Virus record (IMG/VR): IMGVR_UViG_3300036781_000574
Span: 1 to 40,307 of that record
Source of the DNA: a virus
Direction: 5' to 3' (one strand)
DNA: 40,307 nucleotides
Shown here one piece after another: positions 29,234-36,131 of this stretch. Every line of letters starts with the position of its first letter. Position 1 is the first letter of the stretch. Under the pieces are notes generated by a model. It saw only the letters and a program-made list of their open reading frames with translations. It did not search any database and was not told the DNA's origin. The position numbers and the translations under genes were made by a program.

Positions 29234-30070
29234 ATGGACACCTTCACTGCCTTCCAGGGCCGCGACGCCGGCTTCGTCGCCCAGCTCGTCGCCGAGGGGG
29301 GCGCGGCCTATACCGGCTACTCGGGCACCGAGCCGATCACGGCCAATTTCTGGGCGGGCAATGAGACGTCGCCAATCGCCGGCGTCGCGACGGCGACCTG
29401 GGCGTCAGCCGCCGCCGGTACGGTCGACGTGGCGATCGCCGGGTCCAACACCGGAGCCCTTGTCCCAGGGACCTACGACGTCGAGCTGGTGATCGGCAAC
29501 GTCACGGTTTGGCGCGCGTTTATCAATCTCGAGTCGTCGCCCGGCAACTCCGCCGGCCGAACGGCCAAGGTGACGCTCCGGCATTTGAGGAAGCATTATC
29601 GCCGGGTGGACAAGCTGCTCGCGTCCGCCGACTTCAGCGACGACCCCACCGCGCTCGAGGCTCGAGCCGACGCCTGGGACTGGTTTCAGGACCTGCTCCA
29701 CCGGCACTACCGCGGCGGTGGCTGGATCGGTGGTGACTACTCGTTTGGCCCTCTCATCACGATGGGGCTCTACGGCCCGGGTTACTACCGCTCCGGTCGC
29801 CGGTCCAAACACCTTCAGGATTGGCTCGACGCCGGTCGGCTGGACCTCACGACGTCCGTGCTCGACGCCATGGCCCTCTACGCCCTCTCGCAGATCCTCG
29901 GCGGCATGGTCGCTCTCGAGGGCAAGGGTGGGTATGGCGAGCTGGCCTGCCAGTTCGCCGTCCGGGCCGAGACGCTCGTTGCGACCATCACGGCCGAGAT
30001 CGATTCGGACGGCGACGGTGTGAATGACCGGGTCATCCGGCTCGACGTCGCGGACACCCTCGAGGGCTGA
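29234..30070 (+). CDS. Head-tail connector with an Ig/beta-sandwich N-domain
   Basis: This encodes 278 residues. Residues 1-105 look like a small beta-sandwich of the type seen in virion and baseplate adaptors (ITANFWAGNETSPIAGVATA; GTYDVELVIGNVTVWRAFI). The remainder is helical (TAKVTLRHLRKHYRRVDKLL; ALYALSQILGGMVAL), consistent with a gp6/gp15-type head-tail connector. A DSDGDGVNDR calcium-binding-like loop lies near residue 255. Its position between the capsid and tail tube genes supports a neck role. Confidence 0.62.
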   Translation: MDTFTAFQGRDAGFVAQLVAEGGAAYTGYSGTEPITANFWAGNETSPIAGVATATWASAAAGTVDVAIAGSNTGALVPGTYDVELVIGNVTVWRAFINLESSPGNSAGRTAKVTLRHLRKHYRRVDKLLASADFSDDPTALEARADAWDWFQDLLHRHYRGGGWIGGDYSFGPLITMGLYGPGYYRSGRRSKHLQDWLDAGRLDLTTSVLDAMALYALSQILGGMVALEGKGGYGELACQFAVRAETLVATITAEIDSDGDGVNDRVIRLDVADTLEG

Positions 30071-30071
30071 C

Positions 30072-30575
30072 ATGGCTGTCACTGGCACGCTCGCGCTCCC
30101 CGATGGATCGCGGGCCAAGGTTTACCGGGCGATCGTCGCCATCCTGAAGGCCGACCCGGTGCTCAAGCGAGTTTTCGGGTCGAACTGGTCGGTCATGTCG
30201 GGCGATCCGGATGATGTCGCCGACCTGTCCGAGGCCGAGGCACCCGCCATCGTGCTCATGCCTTCGTTGGGCCCGATGTCGTGGTGGTCACCTGATGCGT
30301 TCATCGGGCCTCTGGCCATCAGCTTCGAGGTCCTCATCGACGGCCTCAACGCCTCGGACGTCCTGAACCTTCAGGACGCGATCGAGCGGGCCCTCTATCC
30401 CGCCGACCATGACGCGGCCCACGCCCAGGAGCGCGCCCTGGTGGCGCTCGGGGCTGAGACCGGCCAGGCAGACTTCGCCATGCCCGTGAACGACGACGGC
30501 AAGGGCTGGGGCGCCAACCAGCAGCACCTCCGCGGCCAGATCATCATGCAGGTCAAACGTTCCATCAACAATTAA
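30072..30575 (+). CDS. Probable tail terminator or neck protein, 167 aa
   Basis: The mixed alpha/beta sequence (VYRAIVAILKADPVLKRVFG; FIGPLAISFEVLIDGLNASD; RGQIIMQVKRSI) matches the general form of small tail-completion proteins that cap the tube. It lies directly before the tail tube gene. Assignment rests mainly on gene order. Confidence 0.6.
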   Translation: MAVTGTLALPDGSRAKVYRAIVAILKADPVLKRVFGSNWSVMSGDPDDVADLSEAEAPAIVLMPSLGPMSWWSPDAFIGPLAISFEVLIDGLNASDVLNLQDAIERALYPADHDAAHAQERALVALGAETGQADFAMPVNDDGKGWGANQQHLRGQIIMQVKRSINN

Positions 30576-30587
30576 GGGGGCCTGTAT

Positions 30588-31538
30588 ATGCCCGTCCGCG
30601 AGTTCCTCGACATCACGGTGGAGAGCGCGTATAAGACCGCGAAAACCTCTCCCGTCCTCAACACCGATCGGTTCGTCATCCGCCTCGACGCTGACAACTC
30701 CTTCACGATGCGGCCCGATCCGCAAGCCATCACCATGCCCTATGGAGGTGGCTTCGCGGTTGACGCTTTCGACGTCTCCGACACGGTCGAGATCAAGGGC
30801 AGCCTCACGGTGAAGCCCACCTATACCCAGATGGTCGCGCTCCTCGGCCTGGGCCTGGTCCAGATCAACGCGGACCAGGATTCGCCGTGGGTCACCACCG
30901 AGCCGATCGGGGACCTGGCGTCGGTCTCGATCCGCCACGCGATCTACCAGGACGACACCGGTACGTACAAGCGGAAGGCTTACCGGGGGGTAAAGAACCT
31001 GGGGGGCAAGTTCGACATCTCGCGGGAGAGCAAGGTCGCCACGCTCCAGCTCGACCTTCAGGCCGCCTCGGTCGACGGCTCCGATCCGGACGGGACCGCC
31101 TTTCCTGTTCCCGGAGACACGAACTACACCACCGACCTCATCAAGTTCAGCCATTCGACCCTCAGCCTCGGGGCCTCCATCACGGAGTACGAGAGCCTCT
31201 CGTTCGCCTGGCAGAACAAGTTCGACGCTCTCTGGTTTGCCTCGCCCAACCTCGCCAAGATGCGGCTCCTCGGACGGACCAGCAGCCTCACGGCAGGCCT
31301 CGTCTACAACTCCACCCCGGACTTCCGGGCCGCCTACGAGGCCCTGACGGTCAAGGCCGCCAGCCTGGCATTCGACGGAGGGGCGCTCTCCTTTGCCCTC
31401 GATTACCAGGGGAAGAACCGGGTCAAAACGGTGGAGGACGTCCTGGCTCAGATGAAGGTCTACCGTCAAACGGTGACCCTCGAGTCCCGGTACGACACCG
31501 CCACCAGCACCGACTTCGCCCTCACCTTTGGGACCTGA
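30588..31538 (+). CDS. Major tail tube protein
   Basis: This encodes 316 residues after AAGGGGG. It is beta-rich, with typical tail-tube segments (FLDITVESAYKTAKTSPVLN; AFDVSDTVEIKGSLTVKPTY; TLSLGASITEYESLSFAWQN), and belongs to the group of phage tail tube proteins built from a duplicated beta-barrel. Its position before the tape measure region and its size are normal. It indicates a long-tailed virion. No sheath gene is seen, so the tail is non-contractile. Confidence 0.78.
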   Translation: MPVREFLDITVESAYKTAKTSPVLNTDRFVIRLDADNSFTMRPDPQAITMPYGGGFAVDAFDVSDTVEIKGSLTVKPTYTQMVALLGLGLVQINADQDSPWVTTEPIGDLASVSIRHAIYQDDTGTYKRKAYRGVKNLGGKFDISRESKVATLQLDLQAASVDGSDPDGTAFPVPGDTNYTTDLIKFSHSTLSLGASITEYESLSFAWQNKFDALWFASPNLAKMRLLGRTSSLTAGLVYNSTPDFRAAYEALTVKAASLAFDGGALSFALDYQGKNRVKTVEDVLAQMKVYRQTVTLESRYDTATSTDFALTFGT

Positions 31539-31553
31539 TTGATCCTCCGAGCG

Positions 31554-32858
31554 ATGGCAGCTCGCAACATCAAGCTCACGGCCGCGGAGTTCGCTCCGAA
31601 GGGCCGTGCCTGGGACGACGCGCCTCCTGCTCTGCGGAGGCGCTACTGGAACCGGTTCGCCGAGCTGGCGATCCGGATCAAGCGGGACGAGATCCGGCGG
31701 GGCATTGGCGTCGACGGCAAGGGCTTCGATCCGGTCCAGCCGGCGAGCCGACCCGACGGAGCCGACGGCAAGCCCCTCGATCCTCACTACGCCGAGTCGC
31801 GGACCTACCGGCTGCTTGCCGCCCAGGTCCACGGCGACGGCGTCACTTTGTTTTGGCGGGGACACGGGCGGAAGTCGTGGGCGACCATCCTCGGGTATCA
31901 CGCCGATGGGTTGGTCACCGGAGCCCCGAAGCGGAATACAATCGGTATCTCGCCGCGCGGCACAAGCAAGCTGAAGCGCGAGGCGGGTGACTTCTGGCGG
32001 ATCATCTCGCGATCGCCGGCGACGGCCGTCACACCAGCGAAGCCCGCAGCCGCTCCGCCGGCCAAACCGTCCAGGGCCGCCGCGGCCAAGCCGCCAGCAC
32101 CGCCGAGGCCTGCGCCTCCTCCAACACCTCTGTTCGTCTCACACCATCCCCGAGTGGTGGTGTTGAAGCCCGGGCAGAAGTTCGACCCGCGATCGAAGTC
32201 GACGAAGATCTTCGTCAAGGTGACGCCCGATCGCTCGCCGAAGCCGGCCGTCCCGAAGCCGCCAGCATCGCCCAGGCCGCGGCCCGTCACGAGCGTCGCC
32301 CGCCGGCTCGATCCCCTCGAGGCGATCGCCGCGGCGCCCCAGTCGAAGGCCGCGGCTCCCAGGGCCGATCAGACCGCGATTCAAAAGGCGGTCGCCTACG
32401 CCAACAAGCACAGTGTCGAGATCGAACCCAATGGGTACGACCTGATCCTGAAGGCTTACGGGAGTCCCGAAAAAGCCGCGACGGTCCACGCGGTCTATGA
32501 GAGCAAGCGTAAAAAGATCTTCATCAATCAGAATTCGGACTACTGGCAGAATCCGGAGAAGGTCGCCGGCCGTTGGCGATCGAGCAACTTCACGAGCACC
32601 GACGCCGCGGATCACGCGATCGTTCACGAGGTCGGGCACGCGCTGCACCATCGAGCGGATGAGGCGAAATACTCGGAGCTGCGAAAGCAGGGGTTCAGCG
32701 AAGCTCAGAAAACCAAGATCGAGCAGACGGTGGGCCGGTACGCGTCGACGAACCCCGTGGAGCTGGTCGCGGAGGTGTACGCCGGCCTGCAAAACGGCAA
32801 GAGCTACGATAAGATCATCATGGCCTATTACGACAAACTCAAGGGACCGAGGCCCTGA
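31554..32858 (+). CDS. Virion morphogenesis protein fused to a zincin metalloprotease domain
   Basis: This encodes 434 residues from ATG 31554 (a TTG at 31539 is possible). The N-terminal 150 residues resemble gpG/HK97 gp10-like morphogenesis proteins (RIKRDEIRRGIGVDGKGFDP). A long Pro/Ala linker follows (about 155-275), then a C-terminal domain with the zinc protease motif HEVGH (about 358-362) and a downstream NPVELVAEVY that supplies the likely third ligand glutamate. It could process virion proteins or act on the host envelope at entry. Such domain fusions are known in phage minor head proteins. Confidence 0.72.
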   Translation: MAARNIKLTAAEFAPKGRAWDDAPPALRRRYWNRFAELAIRIKRDEIRRGIGVDGKGFDPVQPASRPDGADGKPLDPHYAESRTYRLLAAQVHGDGVTLFWRGHGRKSWATILGYHADGLVTGAPKRNTIGISPRGTSKLKREAGDFWRIISRSPATAVTPAKPAAAPPAKPSRAAAAKPPAPPRPAPPPTPLFVSHHPRVVVLKPGQKFDPRSKSTKIFVKVTPDRSPKPAVPKPPASPRPRPVTSVARRLDPLEAIAAAPQSKAAAPRADQTAIQKAVAYANKHSVEIEPNGYDLILKAYGSPEKAATVHAVYESKRKKIFINQNSDYWQNPEKVAGRWRSSNFTSTDAADHAIVHEVGHALHHRADEAKYSELRKQGFSEAQKTKIEQTVGRYASTNPVELVAEVYAGLQNGKSYDKIIMAYYDKLKGPRP

Positions 32859-32862
32859 TGCG

Positions 32863-33066
32863 ATGCAAACGCCGCAATGCTTCCAATGCAAGCACTTCCG
32901 CGACACGCCGGGCAAGATGACCTGCGACGCGTTCCCTGAGCGGATCCCGGACGCGATCGTCGAGAGTCGACACGACCACAGGCAGCCGTACCCGGGCGAC
33001 GGCGGCATCCTGTACGAAGAGGGCGAGCCGCAAGCGCCAGTGAATCAACCGAACCCCGAAAGTTGA
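32863..33066 (+). CDS. Small Cys-motif phage protein, 67 aa
   Basis: CFQCKHFRDTPGKMTCDAFP followed by ERIPDAI fits a small conserved pattern (CxxCKHF...CxAFPxxIP) seen next to head-morphogenesis genes in phages. The cysteines could bind a metal ion. It starts four bases after the preceding stop. The function is not established. Confidence 0.68.
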   Translation: MQTPQCFQCKHFRDTPGKMTCDAFPERIPDAIVESRHDHRQPYPGDGGILYEEGEPQAPVNQPNPES

Positions 33067-33069
33067 CCC

Positions 33070-33225
33070 ATGCTTGGTGATCTGATCGGCTGCGGCATCC
33101 TGCTGGTCGCTCTGCTCGCGTTCGCGGATGCGTTCATTTTGAGCCGGAACTTCCTGTACGCTGAAGAACACGCGCCGAGCTGGATGCGGGTGGTCGCATG
33201 GCTCTGGAGTTCGCGTAGGGACTGA
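33070..33225 (+). CDS. Single-TM miniprotein, 51 aa
   Basis: Reading from ATG 33070 gives MLGDLIGCGILLVALLAFAD with one hydrophobic helix (about residues 5-26), then a polar end (WMRVVAWLWSSRRD). It lies three bases after the previous gene, and the next start follows within a few bases, so it is part of the operon. A holin-like or virion membrane peptide is possible. Confidence 0.6.
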   Translation: MLGDLIGCGILLVALLAFADAFILSRNFLYAEEHAPSWMRVVAWLWSSRRD

Positions 33226-33228
33226 TTG

Positions 33229-33738
33229 ATGCGAGCTCGAGTCTACTGGCCGCCGAGTCCCGCCCTGGTCAAACGGCTCGACGACATCCAGGCGGCCGCC
33301 GGTCCCAACAGTCGCTCCACCAACCGGGTGAAGGGCGATATCAGGCAGATCGTGATCAGCGACAACACCGAGAAGCTGCTCGGCCGCGGCAACCTCGAGG
33401 GGGTCGATCGACACGGCCGTCCCTTGGCTCCGATGGCGCCCTCGACTTACCAGAACCCGAGACGAGGCCTCGGTCCGGTCCTGGCGCCTCGAGGGCTTCT
33501 CTCGCGGGCCATCACCGCCTTCCGTGCCACCTGGCAGGGAGGCCTCCTCGTCATGGGGTGGGTGGGCATCCCCTGGATCGCCTACCACCTGACGGGCTGC
33601 CCCAAGGGAAGCAACGCTCGCCGGCCGAACTGGTCGCTTCCTCAGCGTGATATCGCAGGGACGACCCCTCAAGGGTTTGCCCGGATCAAGGCCAGGCATT
33701 CCCAGTACGCCCAGGACGTCCTCAAGGGCGAGCGCTGA
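33229..33738 (+). CDS. Virion morphogenesis protein, gpG/tail-completion like
   Basis: This encodes 169 residues. RHGRPLAPMAPSTYQNPRRG and LPQRDIAGTTPQGFARIKAR are characteristic of the phage virion morphogenesis family, whose members join head and tail. A helical N-terminus includes DNTEKLLGRGNLEGVD. ATG at 33229 is preferred over the TTG three bases upstream. It occurs after the zincin fusion, whose N-terminus is related in type. Confidence 0.7.
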   Translation: MRARVYWPPSPALVKRLDDIQAAAGPNSRSTNRVKGDIRQIVISDNTEKLLGRGNLEGVDRHGRPLAPMAPSTYQNPRRGLGPVLAPRGLLSRAITAFRATWQGGLLVMGWVGIPWIAYHLTGCPKGSNARRPNWSLPQRDIAGTTPQGFARIKARHSQYAQDVLKGER

Positions 33739-34071
33739 TCACGAGCCGTTGAGGTAGCGAAGCGCGCGATCCTCTTCCTCGCTGGCAGGAGGGGGCTCCG
33801 GCTCCGGCTCGGGTTCCGGTACCAGGCCCCAGTCGTCCGGCATTTCGCCGGGCATCAGCGTCCTCGACCGCCGGGTTGCGCCTGCGGGCCGGGCCTTCGG
33901 CTGAGGCTTGGCCGGGAGCAAGACGAGCACGAGGATCCCGATCGGGCCGAAGATGCCACCGATGATCGCCCCCTGGCCAGCGTCCCGGTTCTTCTCACCG
34001 GCGATCCAGGCGCCAAAGCCAGCGAACAACGCGATGCCCAGGGTGATCGAGATCAGCACGATTGCGAGCAC
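33739..34071 (-). CDS. Reversed membrane protein in the tail operon, moron candidate
   Basis: Read from GTG 34071 (AGAGG 6 nt upstream), this encodes 110 residues. It has two TM helices (about 1-21, LAIVLISITLGIALFAGFG, and 33-50, GAIIGGIFGPIGILVLVLL) separated by a short loop (GEKNRDAGQ). A long cytoplasmic tail is basic, then Pro/Glu-rich (PEPEPEPEPPPASEEE). It is the only leftward gene inside the late block and lies between tail completion and tape measure genes. An in-frame ATG at 34134 would overlap the tape measure start. The position is typical of a gene expressed in the prophage, such as one for superinfection exclusion. Confidence 0.66.
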   Translation of the reverse strand: MLAIVLISITLGIALFAGFGAWIAGEKNRDAGQGAIIGGIFGPIGILVLVLLPAKPQPKARPAGATRRSRTLMPGEMPDDWGLVPEPEPEPEPPPASEEEDRALRYLNGS

Positions 34072-34132
34072 CTGACACCTCTGTTTCCTGCCGATCCATC
34101 TTCGCAAACCTTGAGCCGAGTGTAATCCAGTC

Positions 34133-36127
34133 ATGGCCAGCACGGAAGATGTCGCACGCCTGAGCCTCGAGGCCGAGACCCAGGGCTTCGAGGAAGCCAA
34201 GTCACAAATCTACGGCTTTGCGGACGATGTGCAAGCGGTGGCGGCCAAGTCATCCGAGGCGATGGAGCACGTCGGGCAGCAAGTGGAGGTCGACGCACAG
34301 GCCTTTGTCGGTGCCAAAGCCGAGGCGTACGGTTTCGCCGACGCGGCGGTTGCATCCGGCAGCAAGGCGGCCGGTGCCTACGACCTGGTCGAGAGGGAGA
34401 TCCGGGACGTCGCGACGGCCGCCTCAGCCGGCAAGAGTGCCGTAACGCTCGCGATGGAGGAGATCGCGGCGAGCGGCCGGAAGGCCGAAGCATCGCTCAC
34501 ACGGGTCGCGTCTGCATCCGCATCGACCGGCAACCGCTCGCAGGCCGCGGCACGCGGGATCGTCGATCTCTCTCGAGGGCTCGAGGACTTTTCGACGGGG
34601 GGCTTCCTTGGGATTCTGAACAATATCCCGGGCATGTTCACCAACCTCGGCGCCGCACTCGGGATCGCGAGGACGGCCCTGCTCGCTTGGACGGGTATCG
34701 TCTCGCTCGCCGCCACCGGCCTGTATGTGCTCTACAAAAACTGGGGCAACATCAGGTCCGCGTTCACTGAGCAAAACCCATTCCCCCAGGCCGCCCACGA
34801 CGTCGATGCCCTCAAGCAGGAGCTCGACAAGGCGAAGGACGCGATGAAGGAGCTGGAGAAGAACTCCAGCCTCACCGGCGAGCAGCTCAAGGAATACAAC
34901 GCCCTGCGAACCAAGACGGCGGAGATCGAGGCGCGCGTCACCGCCGAGCAAGCGAGGCAAAAGGACCTCAAGGATATCCTCGAGGCGAAGTCCAAGGAGG
35001 ACACCGAACGCGGATCGGCCTTCATGGGAGCCGCCGGCGGCAAGGGCGGCCAGCTCCGCCAGGATCTGCTCGAGGCTGAGAATAAGCGGCGCGACTTCGA
35101 GCTGGCGCAAGAGAAGATCGCGATGGACAATCGCATCCGTCAATACATGCTCGAACAGCATAATATTGACGAGGTGATCGCCTACACGAAGAAGGAGCAG
35201 GAACGGTTCAAGGCCATCAGCAACAAGGAGGGTATCCCCGAGCTCGTCGACGACCTCCTGGTTGCTCTCAAGCGGGGAGAGGCAACCGCCTTCGCTCACC
35301 TCGAAAACCTCATGAATGCAGGGACCGGCGTCCTCATTGGGGGCGACGGGTTCCGCGCCAAGCTCGAGGAAGCGATGCCCGCCGCGAAGGCCGCGAAGAA
35401 GGCGAAAGACAAGGATGCGAAGGAGTGGGCGGCCGAGGCCAAGGAGATCGACGACGCGGCTGACGAGATCTGGAAAGCGGAACTCAAAGCAATCAAGGAG
35501 GCGCTCGAGGAAGTGGTCAAGGGCAAGGACGTCGCCGACTACTCCGCCAGGGTCAATCGGGCCGTTGCCACGACCGGGGCCACAGGTGCCGAGGCCTTCC
35601 GTCTCTCGCGGGACACGGTCGAGAAGGAGATCCGCAAGCGGCTCTCCGATCGCGGAGTGACCGCAGGCCAGCTCCTGACGGGCAAGGACGCGATCGAGTC
35701 CGCGGCTTCGACCGTCGTGGGCCAGGGCGCTTCGCAGGTCAAGCGTGAGGACACGAGCGCCAGGACCTCGAGGACTGCCGCTGAGCGGAAGGCCGCGGCC
35801 GAAGCCAAGGCCGCGGCGACGCCGGCAGCCGTCGAGAAGCGCCGGCTCGACAGCCTGGCCAACCAGGTCTTCCAGCGGGGCCAGGGCGACTTCACCCGCG
35901 AGCAGGCGGCGGAGATCGCGAAGAACTCGATCAAGAAGCAGAAAGAGGGGCTCGACGTCAACCGGGCCACGCTCGCCGCCATGAGCGAAGCCTACCAGGC
36001 GATGCAGCAGCTCGCCCTCCAGGCCCAACAGCAAATCGCGATCGCCGGCCAGATGCAACAGAACTTCCGCACCTTCGGCCGTCAGGTCCAGATGAACACC
36101 CCCACCAACCTCCCAATGGGACAATAG
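34133..36127 (+). CDS. Tape measure protein
   Basis: This encodes 664 residues. It is mostly helical with long coiled coils (residues about 1-150 and 210-620) and a hydrophobic region at 160-202 (LGIARTALLAWTGIVSLAAT) as expected for tape measures that reach the host membrane. The repeated QIYGFADDV / EAYGFADAA near residues 25 and 65 indicates a duplicated N-terminal unit. The length suggests a tail of about 100 nm by the usual 1.5 angstrom per residue rule. Confidence 0.82.
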   Translation: MASTEDVARLSLEAETQGFEEAKSQIYGFADDVQAVAAKSSEAMEHVGQQVEVDAQAFVGAKAEAYGFADAAVASGSKAAGAYDLVEREIRDVATAASAGKSAVTLAMEEIAASGRKAEASLTRVASASASTGNRSQAAARGIVDLSRGLEDFSTGGFLGILNNIPGMFTNLGAALGIARTALLAWTGIVSLAATGLYVLYKNWGNIRSAFTEQNPFPQAAHDVDALKQELDKAKDAMKELEKNSSLTGEQLKEYNALRTKTAEIEARVTAEQARQKDLKDILEAKSKEDTERGSAFMGAAGGKGGQLRQDLLEAENKRRDFELAQEKIAMDNRIRQYMLEQHNIDEVIAYTKKEQERFKAISNKEGIPELVDDLLVALKRGEATAFAHLENLMNAGTGVLIGGDGFRAKLEEAMPAAKAAKKAKDKDAKEWAAEAKEIDDAADEIWKAELKAIKEALEEVVKGKDVADYSARVNRAVATTGATGAEAFRLSRDTVEKEIRKRLSDRGVTAGQLLTGKDAIESAASTVVGQGASQVKREDTSARTSRTAAERKAAAEAKAAATPAAVEKRRLDSLANQVFQRGQGDFTREQAAEIAKNSIKKQKEGLDVNRATLAAMSEAYQAMQQLALQAQQQIAIAGQMQQNFRTFGRQVQMNTPTNLPMGQ

Positions 36128-36131
36128 TGAT

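Noticed and set aside
30288-31901. 537-codon minus-strand open frame opposite the tail tube region
   Set aside because: It spans three well-supported plus-strand genes and their boundaries; composition is Asp/Val/Arg-rich, as in antisense shadows.
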